This document shows, piece after piece, positions 47,599 through 58,199 of a DNA stretch of 64,000 nucleotides (positions are counted from its first letter, which is position 1; each line of letters starts with the position of its first letter). Origin of the DNA: Antiaris toxicaria. Taxonomy: Eukaryota > Streptophyta > Magnoliopsida > Rosales > Moraceae. The notes below the pieces were generated by a model. It was not told the origin of the DNA and searched no databases. It worked only from the letters and a program-made list of their open reading frames with translations. The position numbers and the translations under genes are program-made. The DNA is taken from positions 60,377,001 through 60,441,000 of the forward strand of contig CP141156.1 in NCBI GenBank assembly GCA_035233585.1. The letters run 5' to 3'.

Positions 47599-48114
47599 CC
47601 TCCCTGTACGGAAGGCTGGTATGTCAGAAAGTGGTTTCATTACTGACTTTTTAAATTTCTAACCCGGTGACTTCACATTGTCCCGTGGTTAGGAATGGTT
47701 CACATTTAATTTTTAGGGGAGTGAGTTTCATTAACCTCGCTCTAGTGCCCGAAGCACAATTAACAATGTGTCCATTCTCAATAGTGCCCGTAGCATATTA
47801 CGTCTCTCTCTCTACTCTATAATAGTGCCCGTAGCACATATGTACCTAACTTATAGTTAGTACATTAAAGTTAGCAACAATAATGCTATATGTTGCAGAC
47901 AGGTAAATGTCTGAACTTACCTTATCAGTTTCTTCCCTTTTTCTCTCTTGGATCTTTGATCGCCCTCCTTGTAGGTCGATTTTTGGATCCTACAGACAAA
48001 ACCTTGTCTGTTAATTTCATTTCCATATATAGCTTTTATTTTTCATTTAAAAGCTTAAATAAAACCTATATATAACTTTTTAGGCTTTATTTATCATTTT
48101 CCCCATTTTTCTCA

Positions 48115-48210
48115 ACTTTTGCAAAATTACGATTTTGCCCCTGTATTTTGGCAAAATTACGATTTTGCCCCTATATTTTGGGAAAATTACAATTTTACCC
48201 CTGACGGAAT
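48115..48210. repeat. Three ~30-bp repeats in LTR I
   Basis: GCAAAATTACGATTTTGCCCC-type unit repeated three times; LTR F has two diverged units near 37548-37600. Each unit contains an imperfect palindrome (GCAAAAT...ATTTTGC). Confidence 0.75.
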
Positions 48211-50389
48211 TTTCCCGATCCGGACTGCATTTTTGGCTCTCAGGAACTTTTCTGACTCTTTTCTAATCATTACCGGGTTCGTTTATATTTTATTTTCACT
48301 TTTCCCTTTCCCGACCCTCGGGAAGCACTATTCCGACCCTTACATCGGTTTAGTGATTTTCTATCGTTTCGGAGCCTCAAATGGACGTTTCACTAGTATT
48401 TAAAACGTTCATCTAGACATTCCCGATCTAGGTCTCCGAGGTTCGGTTTTTCTGTTCCCGACTCGGACCTTTATTTCTTTTCCAAAACCCCCCCCCTCGG
48501 GGTCGATTTTTCAGTTTCACTCGTGGTTTATATTTTTAGGGGACGGGTTACTATTCACGAACCACCCCTTAAGTTTTCCTTATTCAATTTTCCGTTAGGG
48601 ACTCGGGTTTCCGACCCGACCCCAAACTTTTTATTTTTATTTCCATTTTGCCCCAAATGCTGTTTTCGAAATTTCGGTAGCATTTCGGCGAAATTTTAAG
48701 GCTACCGGCGTTAGGTACACCTCGAACCATATGTACCTGCCACGTACTATACCACAAGCCTATTTTATGTAAAAGTTTTCTAAACTTTTACATAAAAGCT
48801 CACAAAATTCTAAATTCACATTTTGAACCACATTACACAAATTTTTTTCATTTTCATCCTTAGTTTTTGGCCATGGTTTTGACAATCAAAACCTAATCAA
48901 AACTTCTCAAATTTTCACCAAATCTTAGGTTATTAAAATGTCATTTTCTAGCACATTTTCAAGCCCATTTTCATTGCATTTTTCAACAATTTTCCTAGGG
49001 TTTTTAATCACATATAACCCACGATCACACTAATAAAACATACCCCAATTTTTTTCTTTTCTTGCTTTCATTCCCAATTTCATCATTTGCATTATAAAAT
49101 GCATGATTTCAATTATTCAAACATCAAATAAACCATGCAAAATTTTCTTCCAAGCCCTAAGTAACCCACGGCCACTTTAGGTAAGTTCACACCAAAATTT
49201 TTTTCCAAGCTTTCCATAATGCAAATCATGCTTTATTCTTAACAAAATATGAATTGAAAGCATGTTAACACTTAAACCACAAAAATTTCTCATTGATCAC
49301 CCATGGTAGCCCACGGTTTTACCCTTGGAAAACCAACAAAATTTTGGTTTTTCTTTAAACCAATTACATGGTTTTCTTCCTAATCACACCCTTAACAAAA
49401 CCCAAACACCAAATCAATGAAAACAACCAAAAATTTTTCCATCTTTTTTCACTATTCATCACACGGTTTTTTTGAAAAAAAACCAAGAAAAAGTTCAATC
49501 CAAGGGGAGTTACCTTGTTCACTTGCTTCCTTTGTCTTCAAGGAATGCTTTGACACCAATTTTGTGAAAGAAAATTGAAGGAATCACTTAATCTCCCTTG
49601 GGTTGCTCACGGTTCACCATGGAAATAACTTAGCAAAATTTTGTTCTTGGTTTGGCTTGAAAAATTGTCTCGGCCACTTTATTCACTAAAGTTGCTGACT
49701 TAAGCAACTAAAAGGCCAATTAATTTGGCTTTCCACCAATCAAAACTCAACACCTTTCCACCTAATTCTTTCCAACATTTTCAAAAATTTAAAATGGTGA
49801 ATTTTGGCCAAATCTTGGCCTTTAGATCAAAAAAGAAATTAGATCATGGCCATTAATGCTACCAACCACCATTTTCTTCCCATTTATTAAAGGGATTTAT
49901 GATGTCATAAATGCTAAAGCAAAAGTTGACTTTGACTTTCACTATTCAGATTAATTCGACTACTTTTTGACCGATACCGGTTCGAGCCGAAATTTTCCTG
50001 AAATCGTCCCGGCGTGTTCCTGAGGTCTCCTGTGCAGTCGGATCAATTTAAACTGGTTCCGTTTGATCAAAATTAATCCCGAAAGTTTTCCATCTTTTAT
50101 TGTCCCGGTTAGGGTTTTCAATGCCGTTTTTGGCACCGTTTCACCCGTTTCAATTTAGCGAATTTTTCCAATACTGAATTTTTTACTTGTCAGTATTGTT
50201 AGAACATTTTCATATATTCTAAACAATATAAATACATTTATTTCACTCTTTAAATAGTACAAATTGTTATATACATACATTTGTACATTTTCATCCGAGA
50301 ATGGCCTGAATTTCCCAGTTGTCACAGTGTTGACACTGCGCGCGCAGAATGAGGCTTTTTCGTGCGAAATTGCAAACACAGTCTTTCTT

Positions 50390-50930
50390 GGCTAATTTGG
50401 ATGTTTTGATTTCAAATTTATCAGTTTTACGTCCATCTAAGGTCGTCTGGACCAGTTTTTGGGTACTGTATGTTTCTACCTTGAAAAACATGTTTTGCGC
50501 TCAATTGACTAATTTGAGTGTACTGAGTCTAAATATATCAGTTTCGAATTAAGAAAAGGTCGTCTTGACCCTTTTCTCGATACTACATATCTCTCATAAG
50601 AATTTCATGTTTTGTGCTCAATTGACCAAATTGAGCATACTAACTATAAATATATCAGTTTTATGTCAAATTAACGTCATCTTGGCTATTAACTTGACAC
50701 TACGTATCTACCATCCACAATTCACTGCTCTATTCTTAACTGACTAGTATGAGCATTCTGACTCTGATTTTGTCAGTTTCTTGGTGAGAAGAGGTCATCA
50801 GGGCCACTTTTCTCGGTACTGTATATCTATCTGGCCAAATTCCACTATTGTTCTCAGATGACTAGCTCATCAGTTGTGTGTCAAGAAATGGTTGTCTGGA
50901 CTGGTTTCTTAATATTGTGTGTCTTACATG
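50390..50930 (-). repeat. 117-bp tandem repeats in LTR I (about 4.6 units)
   Basis: Units begin at 50390, 50507, 50624, 50742 and 50860, spaced 117-118 bp, with the same AATATATCAGTTT and GGTCGTCTTGACC blocks as in D. D has seven units, so the array has expanded or contracted. Confidence 0.87.
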
Positions 50931-51145
50931 CACACTCACATGTACTAAGGTGAACCAATCTCACTCTCGGTTGCCCCTTTCACTATACGAATAGTAATTA
51001 AACGTTTTAGTACCTGTTTAATTTATTCAAATTGGTAAATTATACTGTATTTATTAAGTTAATTACTTATTACATAGTAATTAGGTTTTAGGAACATGGG
51101 GGTCATTACAACCTGCTCCCCTTACAAAATTTTCGTCCTCGAAAA

Positions 51146-52842
51146 TTAGAATAATTCCGCAAAGTCTCTTTTCATATCTTCTTCCCGTTCTCATGTGGCT
51201 TCCTCAATATTATGATTCCACCACAACACTTTTACAAGAGGTATGACTTTATTCCTTAGCACCTTTTCTTCTCTGGCTAGGATCTGCACGAGTTTCTCCT
51301 CTGAAGTCAGATCAGCATGGACTTCTATGGGTTCTTGGCTCAGAGCATAGGAGCTATTTTGCACATACTTCTTTAACATCGAGATATGAAAGACATTGCG
51401 CATTGAAGCTAACTCAAGGGAAAGCACTAATCTACAAGCCACCTTTCTGACTCTCTCGATTATCTAGAAGGGTCTTATATACCTAGGATAGAGCTTTCCC
51501 TTCTTTCCAAAGTGCATCACCCCTTTCATGGGTGCCACCTTTAGAAAGACTGAGTCTCCTTCTTGAAACTCGAGGGGTCTACAGTGCTTATTTGCGTAAC
51601 TCTTTTGGTGACTGTGCACTGTATCTAATCTTTCTCATATCAGCTTCACATCTACCAAGGTGTTTTTGATGAAGTCCATGCTAACTAGCTGTTTCTCTCT
51701 GGTCTTATGTTAGTGAACCGAAGATCTGCATTTTCTCCCCTAAAATGCCTCGTATGATACTATCCCGATTAAGGAATGGTAGCTATTGTTGTATGAGAAC
51801 TCGATCAAGGGTAGTTTCTGATCCTAACTCCCTTTAAAGTCTAGGGTGCAAGCTCTCAACATGTCCTTCATTATTTGTATAGTCCTTTCAGATAGTTCAT
51901 TGGTCTGAGGGTGGAATGCTATGCTGAACTTTAGCTTGGACCCTAATGCGGCCTGAACGCTTTGGCAGAATAGGGAGGTGAAGCATATGTCACGATCTGA
52001 TATGATTGACTTGGGTACTCCATGTAGTCCTACAATTTGAGCCACATAGATTTTTGCCAACCACTCTACTAAATAGCCTACCTTTATGGCTAGGAACCTG
52101 GCTGACTTCGTCAATCTATCCATGATCACCCAGACTACATCATTGCCACTAGATATTCTTGGAAATCTAACCACGAAGTCCATCATGATTTGGTCCCATT
52201 TCCACTCAGGTAGCTCAATTTGCTGTAATTCTCCTACGGGGCACTGATGTTCTACCTTAACTCTCTGACATGTAAGGCATCTGGCGATGAACTCAGCGAT
52301 GTCATTCTTCATTCCAGGCCATCAAAAGCTTCCTTTTAGGTCCTTGTACATCTTATTTGCTCCTGGATGTACAGAATATGGTGCCTCATGAGCTTTCGAA
52401 AGGATTCACTACCTAAGCTCTTCATCTTTCGGAATACATACTCTATCCTTGTAGTGGAGTATGCCATCCCTAGAGACTCTAAACTCTGAACTCTTGTCCT
52501 CTGTAGCTTCCTTTCTAGGCTTGACTACAGATAAATCGAGTTCTTGGCCAGCCTTGATCTCGTCTAGGAGTGTCGACTGGAGAGTCATATCAGATAAGCT
52601 CCCAGTCAGAATCTCGATTTTGCTATGATACAGATCCTTTTGTAACGCTCCTGGCGAGGCACTGATAGCCATGAGCATAGTAGAATGCTTCCAACTTAGC
52701 GCATTGGCCACTTTATTGGCTTTTCCCGGATGATATAGGATCTCACAATTGTAATCTTTTACCAACTCTCACCATCGTTGTCGCCTCATGTTGAGCTCTT
52801 TCTGCATGAAGATATACTTGAGGCTCTGGTGGTTGGTGTAAA
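51146..52842 (-). pseudogene. Chromovirus-like pol 3' part: RNase H end, integrase, chromodomain (element I)
   Basis: On the minus strand: YTNHQSLKYIFMQKELNMR-like RNase H end (stops present), then ILYHPGKANKVANAL and a linker (52765-52409), integrase zinc region and core (52312-51824), and linker plus chromodomain (51442-51146). Integrase keeps Asp in MMDFV, Asp in ISDRD and Glu in SERTIQ, so all three catalytic residues are present. The chromodomain reads VLRNKVIPLVKVLWWNH and NIEEAT, then a TGA before the last ~13 codons ending in TAA at 51148-51146. The stops make it a pseudogene, less damaged than D in the integrase. The reverse transcriptase and gag are absent from the window. Confidence 0.87.
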
Positions 52843-53735
52843 TGTGACGCCCCCGACCTCGGTCCACCGAAACTATTACAATCAAGCTCCTTAGCCGACT
52901 GAAATAGCTCGTGAACTTCGTTGGGTCGCCTAAATTCTTTTCTTTCCTTTAAACCCTTTGTGAAATTTGGAATCATTTTTTTTAATACTTTTTCTTGTTT
53001 GTAAACATAACGTAATCAAACTGAACTATGTTTGTCACTTTTAAAAGTACAAACATAGTTTATACACAATACATTATTCAATTCTTTTTGTAATACATGT
53101 CTTTTCTTTATTCAAATCTCCTCTTTCAACGCTCAGCGGAAAACTTGTAGCAGGACCATATCCACAGTGGATTCCCTATCCCTTTGACACGCTCGCATCC
53201 TGTCGCCATCTAGAAATCTACCGGACAGGTTTCTCACCTGCAACATGAACAAAATGATGAGCTAACAGGCTCAGTAAGTTCAAACATACATAGTAAGAAT
53301 CATATTGATTCAAAAACACTAAAACTCAATTTTTTATGAATAGTACTATTTATCATGAATAGTAATTTTGACATTTGATCAATGAATAGTAACAGTTACC
53401 CTAACTGGTTACTATTCATTTTACCCTAACGGGTAACTATTCACATACCCTAACTGAATTTACATTATTCTAGCGTAAGCTTCGGTTATGCTCAATTATG
53501 ATTTTTATCATTTTATTTATTGTTTATTCTCTATTGGATTTCTAGTTTAGAGCTCTGTTTATGGCAGTATCGATGATTATTAGCGCGCTGACTAGGAGGG
53601 TCTAAGGAGCGACTTTAAAACATCGGCCTCCACAGCCCTGATATCCTTGTAGGATCTGAGAAAAACCTTCACCACTATGTTGGAGGGGCGGTACGCCTTA
53701 GTGGTTTCATTACCATCTTTCTTATAGTTTCCCAC
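52843..53735 (-). repeat. Element J: start of another 4-kb-class gypsy LTR, cut by element K
   Basis: Starts TGTGACGCCCCC inside the RNase H of I (candidate duplication GTAAA, 52838-52842). It shares diverged blocks with LTR I: the GCTCAGCGGAAA...AGGACCATATCC region, and CACCTGCAACAT followed by GGCTCAGTAAGTTCAAACAT. About 890 bp is visible before copia K begins. No gene is seen. The remainder should follow the right end of K outside the window. Confidence 0.75.
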
Positions 53736-55035
53736 TGTTAGGAAATGCCCTAAGTATTAGAGACATTTTGATGTATTCATTTTGAACTGGATAATAAAAT
53801 TATACTTAGAGGTTATTCATTACATTGCTATCTGTCCTCGTCTTATTTACATGTTAAAGTAAATGTAAGCAAATATGGCTCACTGACTGCTTGTGTTAAA
53901 ACTGTTAGAACGTTGCATGCAATGGACTTTTGTATGCGAGAAGACAATGTTCTAAAGTTAGCAGTCTAAACTATGGTCTGTAGTCTATGGGGTTAGACCG
54001 AGCATCTAACTCATGTTAAGACTATTATGTTGTCTAAAGCCTTAGAGGGGACGGTCTGTCTTGACTGTCTGGAGCTGGACTCCCAAGTAGAGACATGGAT
54101 ATGTTGCTTGGTGGTGACATATTAGACCGGGACTAAAGCGTGATTGATCTACGTAGTCCGCTATGAGTGGATCAATCTGCTTTTGACGTTCATTGTGCAA
54201 TAACCTTAATCCTGAGTAAATGAACTACTTCATGTATATGACTTGTGTACTTTGATGTTCCAATGGCTAAAGCGTCTCAGAAGTAGTAAGCTTATAGACC
54301 GGTTCGTTGGGTGCATGACTTGTATACGATGAAGGGTTTGTTTGCAGATATCGGAATCATAGCTCTGAGGAGTTAAAGGTATCCTCTTAAAGGCATTATA
54401 CTGAATGTGAAAATGGACAAGGCCTTGGGTCGTCTGCTGGGCGGATGACTTCTTATTCACATATGGTGAATAATCATTTTCTAGATTCGGTAGTATAATG
54501 GAACTTTAAGATAGCCTGATCAGTAGGATTAAACGGACTTTGACCTAAGGCTGATCATGGATATCATATGAGGGTTTTGCATATATGACAAGGTCATTGG
54601 ATGGTAGCTCGTCACAGGCTTACGTAATACGGTATATAATTGGGAGTTCAGTTTCAGGTTTATAGTGGTGTGACTCTGAAATTAGTGATCATATGATTGA
54701 GTTGTTCGGTACAGAATGATGATCATATGGAATCACGGGAGCCCGATTATATATGTCCAATCAGTCCCTCTACTAGCTCCACATAATTCCTTAACGTTTG
54801 GCAAATTGATTTGTGTATGCTATTGGCTAGTTTATTATGCATGGATGGTGATGACACAGGATTAGGATGGTAGACAAGATTCTCTCCGGTTGGATTCAGA
54901 TTTTGTTTTGGATAATAGAGTACACAATTATTTGAACTCCAAATAAAGTTGCCATGATTTTATTTGAGATTGGATTGGAGTTGTAGAAAATTATCCATGA
55001 GAACAAGAATATGAAACACAACCGTTTTGTGGAAT

Positions 55036-55093
55036 TTGAAATTTGAATTTTGAAATTTGAAATTTGAATTTTGAAATTTGAAATTTGAATTTT

Positions 55094-55161
<68 letters not shown>

Positions 55162-55188
55162 ATTTGAAATTTGAAATTTGAAATTTGA

Positions 55189-55237
<49 letters not shown>

Positions 55238-55256
55238 TTGAAATTCAAATTTTGAA
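55036..55256 (+). repeat. AT-rich GAATTTGAAATTT tract in K 5' LTR
   Basis: About 220 bp of GAAATTT/GAATTT words. Same length as in the K 3' LTR (63489-63709), which fits a very recent insertion. Confidence 0.88.
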
Positions 55257-55847
55257 TCACAGTCCAAGTAGGATTCGAATTTGTTGTGGAAAATCCACAA
55301 GGTTTGAAATTCGAATTTGAGTTGGATTTGGAGAGGATAATCTTGTTAGAATCCTACTTGAATTTTGAATCCAAATCCCAACAAATAAGGGATGAAATTT
55401 TGAGGATAATCCTCATGAAAGATTTCGGATTTTGTGGATAAGATTCAAGGAATATTCAAGCTTCAATCCTAGTTGAATTTGGTTTCTCTCTCCTCCCAAA
55501 AGTGGCCGAAATTTTGGATCCCTAATCCTAGGAAATTCGGTTATTTTTGGATAAGGTTAAGATGAGATTTTGCTTGAGAAATCCTAGTGGAATTTTGATT
55601 CTCCCTTATCCTAAAAGTGGCCGAAAATTTGGAGGATTTTCTCCTTGTGAATTTCGGATTTTTTGGTTGGAAAAGGGAGATAAAATTCTAGCTAAAATCT
55701 TGTTAAGATTTGGATTGGATTTATCTAGAAAAACCGAATTTAATTGTGGAGATTCTCCCTTGGAAAATTCGGATTTTTTGGGTTTGGATAAGGGAAAATA
55801 TCTTTTCCTAGTCCAATTCAAATTCAGAGATTCACCTCATGCAGGTC

Positions 55848-55938
55848 TATAAATAGAGGTCCTGCCACTCCAGTTCTCTGAGACCACAGACTCTCAGGTG
55901 AGCAGGCTTATTGTTGCACAGCTCATCGTGACAATAAA
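55848..55938 (+). promoter_or_regulatory. LTR core promoter and poly(A) signal (element K)
   Basis: TATAAATA at 55848-55855 and AATAAA at 55933-55938, the same layout as in element C. In this intact copy they would drive the genomic RNA, with the start expected near 55880. Confidence 0.78.
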
Positions 55939-56227
55939 GTTCTTTAGAGATCTGGGTGGTCGGAAGAAGACTAGCAGTGCTAGCATACCGATCGAGGTTC
56001 AGAGTGCCCACACACTCAGCCATTCGGGAATTGGAGAATAGTAGAGAAGGCTAGTTGGTTGAAGCCTCCGGTCACTCTCCTCCTGTTCATTGGCGTCCTT
56101 GAGGTATGAGTTTTAATTGTTGTTGATTTATTGTATATGGCATCATGAGATATTTAACGATCTAAAAATTTTTTTTTGTTCCGCTGCGCCACTCTGATAC
56201 GTTTTTACCGGTTTATTTTCCTACAAT

Positions 56228-56240
56228 TGGTATCAGAGCC
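56228..56240 (+). promoter_or_regulatory. Primer binding site of element K
   Basis: TGGTATCAGAGCC, the consensus plant tRNA-iMet primer site, two bases after the LTR. Confidence 0.93.
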
Positions 56241-58199
56241 ATCTCATGACTATGCCATGTATATAAATTAGACAATTACTTAGTCTTTTTATTTATGTAT
56301 GGATTTGATATTTAGAGAGTGGCATTCTAGGGTTCCTTTATGTTGTTATCATGTATTATGTATAAAGTATGTGGTTATTTTAATTTTTTGAATTATTATA
56401 AGCATGCTTGTTTATACCAGTTATGGTTCCTTAGAATTTAGAAAAATTGTATCTAGGAATTTTTTATGTAACCATGGGAGCAGTTTATTAACACTGTGTT
56501 TTTCCCATGGATTTTAATTTTTGTCTCTTAGAATATTTATGGTTAGAATTTTTTGTACACCGGAAACGGTTTAGAATTTTTTATGTAATTATTCTTGGAG
56601 GAGGATGAAGATTGAAGACCGTAATTTATTTTTTCCAAAAGTTAAATTTGATTTAAAGGTTGAAATTTTGATTGTGTGGAAAATTTCAATTTAATTGGGA
56701 TTCAAATTAATTTTTGGAGATCCTAATAGGTAAATTGGAATATGGCACGAAAATCGAGACACGACCCCTTGGAATAGGCCCACGGGCCTTGGTGGGGCTG
56801 CAGTCCCTGCCCTCGGGCAGGATGGGGCTGCGGCAGCCCCTGTGCAGGCCCACACCACCCATGGCCGCAGGCTCTGCCTGCAGCCAGGGGTGGCCGTGGC
56901 CTGCCCAAGGCTGGCCGCAGCCTGGGCGTGCAGCCTCTGGCTGCAGGCGCTGCCTGCAGCCTGCCGGCTGCTGCGCCTAGTCTGGGCGTGCAGCCTGGTG
57001 CTGCAGGCTTAGCCTGCAGCCCGGCAGGCTGCACAAGGGGCGGCCGTGGGCTGCCAGCCCCTCCGGGGTTGGTGGCTGCCCACGGCGGCTGCCGCCTACG
57101 GGGGCGGCGGTCCGACGGTCCAAAAATCAGAAAAATTTTGATTTTTAAATTTGAGATTTAATTTTAAATCATGTTTAAAAATATGTAATTTTGAAATTTT
57201 TGAAATTACATATTATTACACATGATGTTTAAAATTGTTTAAAAATTTAAATTTGAAGTTTAAATTTGAAATTCGAATTTGGAATTTGAATTTGAAATTT
57301 AAATTTTTGGAGATTTGAATTTTAAATAATTCTTGGGATGAGAAATAAATGGAGAGGCTACATAAAGATGGATACAAGAAGACGGAACAAAATTCAAGAC
57401 CCAAAGAATGCTTTGGATGGAATTTTGTAATCTTTATTTTCTTTGTTCTAGGATGGAACCATGGCTTGGTTAGTCTGTCAATTATTTTTTCTGTGATATG
57501 TCATGGATGTATAAATATGTATTGATGGATGTTTTGTATGCATATTTGATAACATGTCATATAGGATAGGTGAGTGCCGCTCATACTATATTGATCATAC
57601 ATAATTTGTCAAAACTTGCATGTTTTTTCAAAATATTGAGTGGGAGAGGGTTTCAAACAAAACCCACGGCCTCCATTGTTGATCCATATGTGAAAGCATG
57701 GTAACGCCTCGCGTCAGTTCTGACCTGACCACACCCCTCGGTAGGTGTTTACCGCCGCCGGTATACTAGATTGGATCTCCTATGTGGAAAACGTGTTCGG
57801 GTGCGATCCTATTCATGACCACCCCTCGGTGGCTTGGTAGGACGTGGATCGGGCTACGTAAACAATGGTTATGCACTCAAGACTCGTTTAGTTATTAACC
57901 TTCCCTAGAAGCTCTGTTAACTAAACTGGTGGCCAAATAAGCGGTTATTAATATATGTCTTAACCTTGGAGGATTTAAGGCAACATATATTAATTGGACG
58001 GGGTCCATGTTCCGGCTATTTGTTCTCATGACCACCCCTCGGTGGCTTGGGGCAATAGGTGCTGAGAATTACCGTTGCAATGCTACATGTTTTTTCAAGT
58101 TTCATGTAGGAACATACTTGTATGTTTTATTTGCTAAATTATCTGCATATTTGCTTGGGCTTTGTAATGATGTCTAGTATAATTTTATTTCAGTTCAAA
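56241..58199 (+). other. Leader of copia element K
   Basis: Two kilobases with many upstream ATGs and no credible gene. It holds the GC-rich palindromic block (about 56780-57118), AT-rich AAATTT words around 57240-57330, and three hairpin motifs at about 57728 (CACCCCTCGGTAGGTG), 57819 and 58030 (CCACCCCTCGGTGG). It ends in TTTTATTTCAG, seven bases before the gag ATG. Such leaders usually carry dimerisation and packaging signals; which part does so here is unknown. Confidence 0.8.
56780..57118. repeat. GC-rich, CTGCAG-palindromic block in the copia leader (K)
   Basis: Dense GCTGCAGGC / GCCTGCAGC words, for example around 56938-56962 (GGCTGCAGGCGCTGCCTGCAG is nearly self-complementary) and 56998-57022. 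Also present in C (8165-8520) and A (1465-1760). Open frames on both strands are composition artefacts. Strong RNA structure is predicted by eye. Confidence 0.75.

Larger units (their letters stand above)
46756..51110 (-). repeat. 3' LTR of element I (about 4355 bp)
   Basis: TGTGACGGCC...GGTCATTACA, matching the ends of the D LTR. The first 3.2 kb is homologous to LTR F. It contains two 70-bp repeats (47459-47598), a three-fold repeat of about 30 bp around 48115-48210 (AAAATTACGATTTTGCCCC), and four to five 117-bp units at 50390-50930. No gene is seen inside. Confidence 0.88.
46756..52842 (-). mobile_element. Element I: chromovirus-like Ty3/gypsy element, 3' part
   Basis: In element orientation the visible part is an RNase H end (about 52840-52740), integrase, chromodomain, polypurine tract, then a 4.36-kb 3' LTR (51110-46756). 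The rest is displaced by J and K and is not seen again before 64000. Relatedness to D is clear in pol and in the U3 repeats, while the other LTR parts are much diverged, so it is a separate subfamily. The domain set indicates a chromovirus, probably Tekay/Del-like. Candidate target duplication at the left: GTGTT, 46751-46755. Confidence 0.87.
53736..56225 (+). repeat. 5' LTR of copia element K (2490 bp)
   Basis: TGTTAGG...CCTACA with the primer site two bases downstream. TATA box 55848-55855, AATAAA 55933-55938. A splice-donor-like AG|GTATGAG lies at 56102-56109 near the LTR end. Confidence 0.96.

Noticed and set aside
58122..58199. Upstream ATG adding 26 residues to the K polyprotein
   Set aside because: The extra residues come from leader sequence including the acceptor-like TTTTATTTCAG; gag conservation begins at 58200. 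In G the upstream region is not open in the same way.
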